A stretch of DNA of 12,866 nucleotides from Labilibaculum sp032125735 (GCA_032125735.1 JAQBBZ010000350.1:1-12866); one strand, 5' to 3'. Shown: positions 1 to 6,134, numbered from the stretch's first letter. Translations and numbers: made by a program. The notes: generated by a model from the letters alone, not told the origin.

Positions 1-730
1 AGGCTCCGGCAACTAAAAGAGGAGCTGCCGAACTCCAATCGGCTTCGATGGTGTATTCGGTTGGCTGATAGATTTGATTTCCTTTTATATGAAAGTTCTC
101 GTAATTCTCATGCTCTATTTCAATACCAAAATGCTTTATTAAATCCAGAGTCATATTGATGTAAGGAATGCTTTTTAAATTGCTCACCTTAAGTGTCGTA
201 TCTTCTTTGCGCAAGGGCAGAGCCATTAAAAGGCCAGTGAGAAATTGCGATCCAAGCGATCCGTCTATTTTTGCAAAATTACTTTTGTAGCCCCCTTTTA
301 TGCGAATGGGTAAGAATCCTTTGCCAGGATTTTCACATTCAATACCCAAATTTTCCAATCCTTCGATAATGTTCTGAACGGGTCTCTTCAGGATACTTCC
401 TGTTCCCGTAATTTCCATTTCTTCCGGCTTTAGCGCAACAATAGGAGAGAACATCCTTAATGCAAGTCCGGATTCTCCAACATGAATACTTTCGGGAGCT
501 TCACTCACCTTGGAAGTTATCTCTACCGAATTTTCCTTTTTGGTGACTACCGAACCCATTCGTTGAATGATATCTGTTGCAGCAGCGGCATCTTCACATT
601 TACACGGATTGTGAATTACAGAGTCTCCATTAGCCAACATTGCAGCGGCTAAAGCTCTTTGCATCATGCTTTTTGAGGAAGGTGGCGTTAGGCTTCCTTT
701 AATGGTTGAGGATTGGATTCGAACTCTCAT
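1..730 (-). CDS. aroA: EPSP synthase (3-phosphoshikimate 1-carboxyvinyltransferase), 3' end cut by window edge
   Basis: This enzyme joins phosphoenolpyruvate to shikimate 3-phosphate, the sixth step of the shikimate pathway, in the cytoplasm. My translation from the ATG at 730 gives about 243 residues of a family that is usually 400-430 long; the remainder lies beyond position 1. It starts MRVRIQSSTIKGSLTPPSSK, and the PSSKSMMQR stretch (residues 17-25) matches the substrate-binding Lys/Arg motif PGSKSxxNR. GESGLALRM (about residues 91-99) corresponds to the GNAGTAMRP loop, and GSLGSQFLTGLLMALP to the conserved GSxSSQ segment. In that loop the positions of E. coli Thr97 and Pro101 appear to be Leu and Met. 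It is the last visible gene of the aro operon, 20 bp after aroB. Family assignment is firm; the missing C-terminus cannot be judged. Confidence 0.95.
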   Translation of the reverse strand, partial: MRVRIQSSTIKGSLTPPSSKSMMQRALAAAMLANGDSVIHNPCKCEDAAAATDIIQRMGSVVTKKENSVEITSKVSEAPESIHVGESGLALRMFSPIVALKPEEMEITGTGSILKRPVQNIIEGLENLGIECENPGKGFLPIRIKGGYKSNFAKIDGSLGSQFLTGLLMALPLRKEDTTLKVSNLKSIPYINMTLDLIKHFGIEIEHENYENFHIKGNQIYQPTEYTIEADWSSAAPLLVAGA

Positions 731-750
731 AATTGGGGGTATTAATGTGG

Positions 751-1785
751 TTATTTAGGATTGGCACAAAGTGCAATCACTTTGGTTTTTAGTTCTTCAA
801 TAGGAAGGCTAACAATTGTGGCTTCGCCTATTTTCTTGAGTAGAATAAAATCAATGGTCGATCGATTTTTCTTTTTGTCTTTTATCAGATATTGATTAAT
901 AATATCTGCAGGAACGTCATGTTTCAGTGGCAATTCGAATTTTTGCAATAAGTCGTTGACTTTTTTTACATTAGCATCGCTTAGCTCACACAATTCTTGA
1001 GATATCTGACACGCTAAATTCATACCAACCGATACAGCTTCGCCATGAGTTAAATCTGAATTATTTTCAATAGCATGACCAATGGTATGCCCGAAATTCA
1101 ATTTCTTACGTTCTCCTTTTTCAAATGGATCACCTTCAACAATCTTAGTCTTAATCGAAACAGCTCTGTAAACCAAGTCTTCCATTAAATTTGGATCTAA
1201 ATTCAGAAGAGCTTCACAGTTTTCATTTAGGAAGTGATACAATTCTTCATCTTTAATGAATGCATGCTTAATTACTTCCCCAAATCCACTTCTAACTTCG
1301 CGCTTAGGCAAGGTCTGAAGCAAAACCGGATCACAAATCACAAACTTTGGAGGATTGAAAATACCAATCATGTTCTTTAGTTTGCCAAAATTGATTCCGT
1401 TTTTTCCGCCAACACTGGCGTCAACCTGAGACAGTAGGGAGGTGCTGATGAAACCAAATTCAAGACCTCGCATAAAAATAGAAGCAACAAAGCCTGTAAC
1501 GTCAGAGACCAAACCTCCACCCATTCCCAATAGAAAACTATTTCTGTCGGCACCTCTTTCCAGCAGTTGATCGATGATTTTTTCTACGGTTTGCCAGTTC
1601 TTGTTTCCTTCGCCACAACCCATTACGATATAATCGAATTGATTGATGAATTCGGAGTAGTGCTGGTAAATGTTCTCATCGCAAATTAGAAAGCATTTTT
1701 TCTCTGGCAGGTAGTTCTTACTATTGAGATAAGATTCTCCTACAAAAATGCTGCTGTTTTGCTTTTCGATGTGTATGGTCTTCAT
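751..1785 (-). CDS. aroB: 3-dehydroquinate synthase
   Basis: AroB cyclises DAHP to 3-dehydroquinate, the second shikimate-pathway step, using NAD+ and a divalent metal (usually zinc). The 344-residue protein is close to the usual 340-360. The NAD-binding region GMGGGLVSDVTGFVAS lies at residues 87-102 and DASVGGKNGIN at 122-132. The metal ligands expected in this family are present: E170 in SGFGEVIKH, H233 in FGHTIGHAIE, and H247 in THGEA. The start is the first ATG after a repeat-rich 82-bp spacer. It lies between the DAHP synthase/chorismate mutase gene and aroA, so three shikimate enzymes are co-transcribed with the Tyr/Phe branch. Nothing suggests truncation. Confidence 0.97.
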   Translation of the reverse strand: MKTIHIEKQNSSIFVGESYLNSKNYLPEKKCFLICDENIYQHYSEFINQFDYIVMGCGEGNKNWQTVEKIIDQLLERGADRNSFLLGMGGGLVSDVTGFVASIFMRGLEFGFISTSLLSQVDASVGGKNGINFGKLKNMIGIFNPPKFVICDPVLLQTLPKREVRSGFGEVIKHAFIKDEELYHFLNENCEALLNLDPNLMEDLVYRAVSIKTKIVEGDPFEKGERKKLNFGHTIGHAIENNSDLTHGEAVSVGMNLACQISQELCELSDANVKKVNDLLQKFELPLKHDVPADIINQYLIKDKKKNRSTIDFILLKKIGEATIVSLPIEELKTKVIALCANPK

Positions 1786-1794
1786 TCTTTTCAG

Positions 1795-1847
1795 AGTAGT
1801 TAGTACATAGTAGTTAGTACATAGTAGTTAGCTGAAATACTAACTAC
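1795..1847. repeat. 14-bp tandem repeat running into a hairpin, between the DAHP synthase gene and aroB
   Basis: The unit AGTAGTTAGTACAT occurs at 1795-1808 and 1809-1822, followed by a partial copy AGTAGTTAG at 1823-1831. The last GTAGTTAG (1824-1831) is the exact inverse of CTAACTAC (1840-1847), giving an 8-bp stem with an 8-nt loop. It fills most of the 82-bp gap inside the minus-strand operon. There is no U-tract, so it does not look like a full terminator. It could be simple spacer expansion, or a weak RNA structure that adjusts expression of aroB and aroA. Confidence 0.75.
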
Positions 1848-1867
1848 GACATACTAATTACTAATAT

Positions 1868-2953
1868 CTATGAGTTCATAATTTCTTCCTGCTGGTTGAT
1901 AGATTCCTGATGGATAGCTTTGAATAAGCTGCTAATGAATTGCTCACTAAATCCTTTTTTCTTTCCTATTTCCATGCTTTTTTCCAAAATACTTCCCCAA
2001 CGTTTGTTTTGTAAAACGGTGATGTTGTTTTCTTTTTTGTAGTGACCAATCGTTTTGGCTACCTGCATCCGATTCTCCAGTAATTCAAGTAATTTCTGAT
2101 CGAAATCATCAATTAAATGTCTTAGTTCACCAAGAGTATTGTCAACCAATTCATTCGGCGCTTCAGGATCACGAAGTACCAAGTTAGCTAAAAGTTCTTT
2201 AAGAGCTACCGGGGTTAATTGTTGCTTGGCATCACTCCAGGCTTCTTCTGGTTTGCAGTGCGATTCAATTATTAGTCCTTCGTAGTTCAAGTCCATCGAT
2301 TTTTGAGCGACTTCTTCAAGTAGGTCACGATCTCCGGTAATGTGACTAGGGTCGCAGAATATAGGAAGTTGTGGCATTCTTCTTTTCAATTCGATTGGAA
2401 TTTGCCATTGAGGATCATTTCTGTATTTCAATTTTTGGTAGGTCGAAAATCCACGGTGAATAGCAGCTAATCTTGTTAATCCAACAGCATGAAGTCTTTC
2501 AATTGCACCCATCCAAAGCTCCAAATCAGGATTAATTGGATTTTTTACTAAAACAGGAATGTCATGACCGCGTAAGGCATCAGCAATTTCCTGAACAGCA
2601 AATGGATTAACAGTGGTTCTTGCGCCAATCCATAAGATGTCTACACCTGCACCTAAGGCTAATTCAACGTGTCGAGCGTTGGCTACCTCTGTAGCTGTAA
2701 TTAATCCTAATTCTTCTTTTACTTTTTGCAACCAGATTAATCCTTTTGCACCAATTCCTTCAAAGCTATTCGGGCGGGTACGTGGTTTCCAAATTCCCGC
2801 ACGGAAAATTTGAATCCCCGCTGCTTTAATTCCTCTTGCTGCATCCATTAATTGTTCCTCTGTCTCAGCACTGCAAGGTCCTGCAATAACAAGAGGGCGC
2901 GTACTAACGTCGATTGGCCAGCTGCTTAGATCCTTAATTTCCAAATTCTTCAT
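1868..2953 (-). CDS. aroF: Bifunctional DAHP synthase / chorismate mutase
   Basis: The N-terminal domain (about residues 12-260) is a class I-beta DAHP synthase, which condenses phosphoenolpyruvate and erythrose 4-phosphate to open the shikimate pathway. It shows AGPCSAE (24-30, with likely metal ligand C27), KPRTR (57-61), H204 in DPSHITGDRD, E230 and D241. The C-terminal domain (about 271-355) is an AroQ-type all-helical chorismate mutase, recognisable from LRHLIDDFDQ, the arginine R295 in LLENRMQVAK, YKKENN and the RW at 318-319. It makes prephenate from chorismate. This domain order is common in Bacteroidota, and in such fusions the mutase domain often lets prephenate or chorismate inhibit the synthase; here that is inference. 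The symbol follows the class I-beta family convention. It lies 166 bp downstream of tyrA. Confidence 0.95.
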   Translation of the reverse strand: MKNLEIKDLSSWPIDVSTRPLVIAGPCSAETEEQLMDAARGIKAAGIQIFRAGIWKPRTRPNSFEGIGAKGLIWLQKVKEELGLITATEVANARHVELALGAGVDILWIGARTTVNPFAVQEIADALRGHDIPVLVKNPINPDLELWMGAIERLHAVGLTRLAAIHRGFSTYQKLKYRNDPQWQIPIELKRRMPQLPIFCDPSHITGDRDLLEEVAQKSMDLNYEGLIIESHCKPEEAWSDAKQQLTPVALKELLANLVLRDPEAPNELVDNTLGELRHLIDDFDQKLLELLENRMQVAKTIGHYKKENNITVLQNKRWGSILEKSMEIGKKKGFSEQFISSLFKAIHQESINQQEEIMNS

Positions 2954-3119
2954 TGTATACTGTTTTTTTTACTCTTCTCGGAGTGATTAAAAATATGGTT
3001 TTTATTTGGTCAATAATTACTCTAATTAATAATAGAGTATTTTCATTGTTTTTCTTCTCTTTGGCAAGCTATTAACTAAAAGCTGTTGCAAATTTTACCG
3101 CTTACAACTTTTACCTTTT

Positions 3120-4019
3120 TTATGCTCTGTTCCTAATTTCCTCAGTTTGTTCTATAGTCTTTTTCTCGTTCTTTTCTTTCTGATCGAGTACTCTTCTAAT
3201 GTCGTTCGCTTCAAATATTAAGTCATTAACACCAGATAAATTATCCTCTTCAATTAAATCTTTAAATTGTTGAAGTGTGTCGATGTATTTTTGAAGCACC
3301 TTTCCAATGTTTTTCTTGTTCTGTTGAAAGATTGGTGTCCACATTTCTGCAGAACTTTTTGCCAAACGAACGGTAGAATCAAATCCACCACTAGCCAGTT
3401 CAAAAATGTGCTTGTCTGCTTTTTCTTTGTGCAATACCGTTAACGATAGGGCAAAAGCACTAATGTGCGATAAATGTGAAACGTATGCTGTTTGTCTGTC
3501 ATGTACTTCGGCATCCATAAAAACACATCTCATTCTCAGGCAATGGAACATTTCGGTGATCAGATTTACCGCTTTCTTGTCTGAATCTTCCGGATTACAA
3601 ATAATAGAGCATTTTCCATCGAACAAACCTGAATGTGCGGCTTGTGGTCCTGAAAATTCAGTACCAGCCATTGGGTGAGCAGGAACAAACTGTTTTCTTT
3701 TTGGGTGATTTGCTACTGACTCGATTAACTGTTCTTTTGTCGATCCTAAATCGGTTACAATTTGATGATCTACAAGATCCATAATTTTTGGGAGTAATCT
3801 TAAACAGGCATCTACGGGAATTGCTAAAATAACCAGGTCAGAAGAACTAATCGCTGTATTTAAATCTTGAATTTCATCAACCAGACCCAACTTTATAGCA
3901 GCGTGAGCATTAAGGGTATTGTTATCAACTCCAATCACCTTGCTAACGAATCCTCTTTTTTTCAAATCAAGAGCTACCGATCCACCAATCAATCCTAATC
4001 CTATTACTGATAGTATCAT
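3120..4019 (-). CDS. tyrA: Prephenate dehydrogenase
   Basis: TyrA oxidatively decarboxylates prephenate to 4-hydroxyphenylpyruvate, the committed step to tyrosine. I chose the ATG at 4019, giving 299 residues. The frame is open upstream to an ATG at 4073, but that start would overlap the aminotransferase by 35 bp and put 18 charged residues before the Rossmann strand, whereas TyrA proteins normally begin as here with MILSVIGLGLIGGS. The GxGxxG motif is at residues 7-12. D32 ends the second strand and suggests NAD+ rather than NADP+. H115 in HPMAG matches the catalytic histidine, and the HDRQTAYVSHLSH segment (173-185) is typical. There is no chorismate mutase or ACT domain. The tail (279-299) is highly charged. 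It follows the aminotransferase after 19 bp; a 166-bp gap with only a weak hairpin (3085-3108) follows it. Confidence 0.94.
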   Translation of the reverse strand: MILSVIGLGLIGGSVALDLKKRGFVSKVIGVDNNTLNAHAAIKLGLVDEIQDLNTAISSSDLVILAIPVDACLRLLPKIMDLVDHQIVTDLGSTKEQLIESVANHPKRKQFVPAHPMAGTEFSGPQAAHSGLFDGKCSIICNPEDSDKKAVNLITEMFHCLRMRCVFMDAEVHDRQTAYVSHLSHISAFALSLTVLHKEKADKHIFELASGGFDSTVRLAKSSAEMWTPIFQQNKKNIGKVLQKYIDTLQQFKDLIEEDNLSGVNDLIFEANDIRRVLDQKEKNEKKTIEQTEEIRNRA

Positions 4020-4038
4020 TGTTTCGAATTTGTCTGTT

Positions 4039-5193
4039 CTAATTTTCTTTAATTCTTTCGATGGCTTCCTCAATTATCGCCTCGCTGCTGCACAATGAAA
4101 TTCGAATGTATTTATCTCCCTGATCTCCAAATATTCCACCTGGCGTAATAAATACTTTTGATTCCTTTAGAATTTTATCACTTAGCTCGTAGCCATCTTT
4201 GTATTTTTTAGGAATTGCTGCCCAAACAAACATTCCACCCTGATCTTTTCTTGGAGTACATTTAATCAGATCCATTAGTTTAAAAACCAATTCTCGTCTG
4301 GTTTTATATACTTCATTAATTGAGTCGTACCAGCTTTGATCCTGAGATAATGCTTTAATAGCAGCTTGCTGAACCGGATAAAACATACCTGAATCCATAT
4401 TGGTTTTAACTTTCAATACAGGTTCTAATAGTTCGGCTTTTCCGCAAATCATTCCAACTCTCCAACCTGGCATATTGTGTGACTTACTCAGCGAGTTTAA
4501 TTCGATACAGCAATCTTTTGCTCCTTCAATGCTCATAATGCTCATTGGAGAATCGTTAAGAATAAAGCTATATGGATTATCGTTAACGATTAATATTTTG
4601 TGTTTTCTGCCAAAAGCAACCACTTTTTCAAGTAATTCTCTGCTTGCTCTTGCTCCTGTTGGCATATGAGGATAGTTAACCCACATGATTTTCACCTTGC
4701 TTAAATCTCTTTTCTCCAGAGCATCAAAATCAGGATGATAATTGTTCTCCTCAACCAATGGATAAGAAACAATCTTTCCACCTAACAAATTGGTTACCGA
4801 TGTGTAAGTAGGATAGGACGGGTTTGGAATTAAAACCTCGTCGCCTTCATTCAAATAAGCCAATGAAGTAATCATGATTCCTTCTTTAGATCCCAATAAG
4901 GGTAAAATCTCGTTGGCCGGATTTAAATCTACATCGAAAAAAGTTTTGTACCATTTCGAAAATCCTTCGCGCAATGCAGGGATTCCTTGGTACGACTGAT
5001 AGCCATGGCTTTTTGGATGTGCACAGGCTTCTTTAAGCATTTCCCAAGTATCTTCAGAAGGGGACATGTCCGGATCACCAATACCAAGGTTAAGAACTTT
5101 AACTTCACCTTCGTTTAGTTTAGCGATTTCTCTCTGTTTTACTGAGAAATAGTACTCTTTAACTCCTTGGGTTCTATTTGCTGGTTGAATCAT
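4039..5193 (-). CDS. PLP-dependent class I/II aminotransferase, probably for aromatic keto acids
   Basis: This is a 384-residue fold-type I aminotransferase. K237 in NSLSKSHNMPGWRVG is the expected Schiff-base lysine. N173 in VNYPHMPTG and D205 in NDNPY match the cofactor-binding Asn and Asp, and R364 in RISLC matches the substrate carboxylate arginine. As first gene of an operon with tyrA and chorismate mutase, and directly behind leader peptides rich in Phe and Tyr codons, it probably transaminates 4-hydroxyphenylpyruvate and phenylpyruvate. A prephenate aminotransferase making arogenate is also possible, because no prephenate dehydratase gene is visible. Sequence alone does not settle the substrate, and related proteins include LL-diaminopimelate and aspartate aminotransferases. 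The start at 5193 lies 30 nt after the second attenuator and is preceded by A-rich sequence. Confidence 0.9.
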   Translation of the reverse strand: MIQPANRTQGVKEYYFSVKQREIAKLNEGEVKVLNLGIGDPDMSPSEDTWEMLKEACAHPKSHGYQSYQGIPALREGFSKWYKTFFDVDLNPANEILPLLGSKEGIMITSLAYLNEGDEVLIPNPSYPTYTSVTNLLGGKIVSYPLVEENNYHPDFDALEKRDLSKVKIMWVNYPHMPTGARASRELLEKVVAFGRKHKILIVNDNPYSFILNDSPMSIMSIEGAKDCCIELNSLSKSHNMPGWRVGMICGKAELLEPVLKVKTNMDSGMFYPVQQAAIKALSQDQSWYDSINEVYKTRRELVFKLMDLIKCTPRKDQGGMFVWAAIPKKYKDGYELSDKILKESKVFITPGGIFGDQGDKYIRISLCSSEAIIEEAIERIKEN

Positions 5194-5223
5194 TTTTTTG
5201 TGGTTAAAATCTTGGTTATATCT

Positions 5224-5255
5224 AAAAAAAATCCTGCTCGTTGGGAGCAGGATTT
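5224..5255 (-). terminator. Second aro attenuator (intrinsic terminator)
   Basis: Read on the minus strand, AAATCCTGCTC (5255-5245) pairs perfectly with GAGCAGGATTT (5239-5229) around a 5-nt loop, an 11-bp stem. The template gives an 8-nt U-tract (5231-5224). It lies between the stop of leader peptide 2 and the aminotransferase start, the right place for an attenuator. Confidence 0.93.
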
Positions 5256-5299
5256 ATTTTATACTTTTTACTTAAAATTAGGTATAAGGCATCCCGCCC
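5245..5299 (-). promoter_or_regulatory. Predicted antiterminator pairing for the second aro attenuator
   Basis: GGGCGGGAT (minus strand 5299-5291), inside the leader 2 reading frame, can pair over nine consecutive positions with ATCCTGCTC (5253-5245), using two G-U pairs. ATCCTGCTC is the 5' arm of the terminator, so the two structures exclude each other. This fits classical attenuation, in which a ribosome stalled on aromatic codons upstream leaves the antiterminator free. The leader 2 stop is about 20 nt downstream of the arm, so the geometry is not fully classical. Folding is inferred by eye. Confidence 0.65.
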
Positions 5300-5360
5300 G
5301 GTCGTTTTGGTACCAGAAATAAAAATAATAATATCGAAATGCTAATCCTGTATTGGTCAT
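5268..5360 (-). CDS. Leader peptide 2 of the aro operon, Phe/Tyr/Trp-rich, 30 codons
   Basis: The ORF starts at the ATG at 5360, 15 nt after the U-tract of the first attenuator, and ends at TAA 5270-5268. Residues 10-17 are YYYFYFWY; in all there are 4 Phe, 5 Tyr and 1 Trp in 30 residues, the same counts as leader peptide 1. The residues after the run (QNDRAGCLIPNFK) are ordinary; their codons hold the antiterminator arm. It is too short and biased to be an enzyme. Its expected role is to make the ribosome stall when charged Phe, Tyr or Trp tRNA is scarce, preventing terminator formation at 5224-5255. There is no Shine-Dalgarno motif, as usual in Bacteroidota. Confidence 0.9.
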   Translation of the reverse strand: MTNTGLAFRYYYFYFWYQNDRAGCLIPNFK

Positions 5361-5375
5361 CTTGTTTTGTTGTAT

Positions 5376-5408
5376 AAAAAAAGGTCTTACCTGTTGGGCA
5401 AGACCTTT
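5376..5408 (-). terminator. First aro attenuator (intrinsic terminator)
   Basis: On the minus strand AAAGGTCTTGCC (5408-5397) pairs with GGTAAGACCTTT (5391-5380), a 12-bp stem with one G-U pair and a CAACA loop, followed by a U-tract reaching 5376. It lies 41 nt after the stop of leader peptide 1. The loop region shares CCCAAC with the second attenuator, which supports origin by duplication. Confidence 0.93.
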
Positions 5409-5454
5409 AAAATGTATCTGTTCGATTCGTTACATATCAATTCTTGCTCTTACC
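5397..5454 (-). promoter_or_regulatory. Predicted antiterminator pairing for the first aro attenuator
   Basis: GGTAAGA (minus strand 5454-5448) includes the TAA stop of leader peptide 1 and can pair with TCTTGCC (5403-5397), the 5' arm of the terminator (7 bp, one G-U). A ribosome finishing at the stop would cover this arm and let the terminator form; one stalled at the upstream aromatic codons would leave it free. This is classical attenuation geometry. The pairing was found by eye; no stabilising segment-1 hairpin was found. Confidence 0.65.
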
Positions 5455-5509
5455 GTTGTGGATAATAGAAATACCAAAAATAATAAAAGTTAATACTGAA
5501 TGTTTTCAT
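5450..5509 (-). CDS. Leader peptide 1 of the aro operon, Phe/Tyr/Trp-rich, 19 codons
   Basis: The peptide reads MKTFSINFYYFWYFYYPQR and then TAA. Ten of 19 residues are aromatic, nine of them consecutive (residues 8-16). The ATG at 5509 is about 27 nt downstream of the predicted transcription start. It is the first translated element of the transcript and is followed by the antiterminator arm and the terminator at 5376-5408. Because it contains codons for all three aromatic amino acids, shortage of any one could relieve termination, which suits an operon that feeds the whole pathway through DAHP synthase. Confidence 0.93.
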   Translation of the reverse strand: MKTFSINFYYFWYFYYPQR

Positions 5510-5542
5510 CGTAATAATCAATTGTTTTCTTGTTGTCTGTGC

Positions 5543-5573
5543 CAAATGTATGAATTATTTTTTATCCTGCAAA
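5543..5573 (-). promoter_or_regulatory. Bacteroidota-type promoter of the aro operon
   Basis: On the minus strand TTTG (5573-5570) is followed after 19 bp by TACATTTG (5550-5543), an exact match to the Bacteroidota -7 consensus TAnnTTTG with a -33 TTTG. Transcription would begin near 5536, about 27 nt before leader peptide 1. Confidence 0.8.
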
Positions 5574-5905
5574 TCTATTTTTTAGATGTAATGAAATGAT
5601 AACGTTTGTGGAAGCTAGTGGGAAAGGGTTGTAAGCCTTGTAAAAGCGATAGCTGTAGCTTGTTTGTAAAGTAGATTGAAAAAAAATAATATTTAATAGA
5701 TATGTACAGAAAGGGGTGCTTGTTTGTAAATATGTTTTTTTTGAGAAGACACCCCTGAAATAATCAAGGTGTGGATTTTAAAAACAGATAAAAAACATGG
5801 GGTTTTGAGAAATTTACAAAAAAAATAATAGTTGCTGTAAGTCTTTATTTTAAAGGGAAAGTTTAACTTGTTTTTCCTTGGGTTTGGATAATTCATGAAT
5901 TAAGA
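5574..5905. other. Divergent intergenic region, no convincing gene; direct and inverted repeats
   Basis: These 332 bp separate the two promoters and are very AT-rich. GCTTGTTTGTAAA occurs twice, at 5658-5670 and 5718-5730, exactly 60 bp apart, and TTTACAAA at 5813-5820 is the inverse of its TTTGTAAA core. AGGGGTGCTT (5712-5721) and AAGACACCCCT (5746-5756) form an inverted repeat with one bulged base and a 24-nt loop. These may be protein-binding sites or remnants. A 67-codon minus-strand ORF (5693-5896) shows no protein family features. Confidence 0.6.
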
Positions 5906-5938
5906 TTTGGAAATTGAGTAAATTATTAATTAGATTTG
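5906..5938 (+). promoter_or_regulatory. Bacteroidota-type promoter of the trp operon
   Basis: TTTG at 5906-5909 is followed after 21 bp by TAGATTTG at 5931-5938, matching the TAnnTTTG consensus. The start of transcription would be near 5945, leaving only about 13 nt before the trp leader peptide. Confidence 0.75.
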
Positions 5939-5957
5939 TAGGAAGAAAAAAAGAAAC

Positions 5958-6026
5958 ATGATGGGAATGATTAACAAATATTGGTGGTGGCACAATTACA
6001 AACTCTCAAAACCAGAGCAGAGGTGA
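5958..6026 (+). CDS. trpL: trp operon leader peptide, three consecutive Trp codons
   Basis: A 22-residue ORF starts with ATG ATG (5958 or 5961) and ends at TGA 6024-6026. Its core reads NKYWWWHNYK, with Trp codons at 5982-5990. It sits just behind a promoter and before a strong terminator ahead of trpE, the arrangement of a trp attenuator. Ribosome stalling at the Trp codons when charged Trp tRNA is low should permit transcription into trpE. The aromatic run is mainly Trp, unlike the mixed Phe/Tyr/Trp runs of the aro leaders, in keeping with the operon's single end product. Confidence 0.93.
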   Translation: MMGMINKYWWWHNYKLSKPEQR

Positions 6027-6086
6027 CCTCCGTATGTGCAAAAATTAGTTCCTAAAAATATAAGAACAAAGCAAACGGCCTACTGA
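6018..6086 (+). promoter_or_regulatory. Possible antiterminator pairing for the trp attenuator
   Basis: CAGAGG (6018-6023) and CCGT (6030-6033) flank and overlap the trpL stop codon. They could pair with CTG, CCT and ACGG in the 5' arm of the terminator (6075-6085), giving about 10 interrupted base pairs with an internal loop. This would compete with the terminator. It is weaker and more broken than the aro equivalents and is tentative. Confidence 0.4.
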
Positions 6087-6110
6087 TACTCAGTAGGCCG
6101 TTTTTTTTTT
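6073..6110 (+). terminator. trp attenuator (intrinsic terminator)
   Basis: AAACGGCCTACTGA (6073-6086) and TCAGTAGGCCGTTT (6090-6103) form a perfect 14-bp stem with a 3-nt loop. A run of ten T (6101-6110) overlaps and follows it. It lies 46 nt after trpL and 24 nt before the trpE start. Confidence 0.95.
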
Positions 6111-6134
6111 GAATCGAATTTAACGACTAGCCAA

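Noticed and set aside
3085..3108. Terminator after tyrA (GTTGTAA/TTGCAAC hairpin on the minus strand)
   Set aside because: Only 7 bp with a G-U pair, and no U-tract; at most a weak intercistronic structure.
4020..4073. Upstream start for tyrA at 4073, adding 18 residues
   Set aside because: Would overlap the aminotransferase by 35 bp and put a charged extension before the Rossmann strand; the ATG at 4019 gives the normal TyrA N-terminus.
5210..5536. T-box riboswitch as the explanation of the aro leader
   Set aside because: No T-box consensus or specifier stem was seen, while two translated aromatic-rich ORFs coupled to terminators explain the region well.
5638..5820. TyrR boxes (TGTAAA - 6 bp - TTTACA)
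   Set aside because: Half-sites resembling TGTAAA occur, but no pair has the 6-bp spacing, and TyrR is not typical of Bacteroidota.
5693..5896. 67-codon minus-strand ORF in the divergent intergenic region
   Set aside because: Lys/Phe/Tyr-rich composition expected of random AT-rich DNA, no recognisable domain, no matching promoter, and it runs through the inverted repeat.
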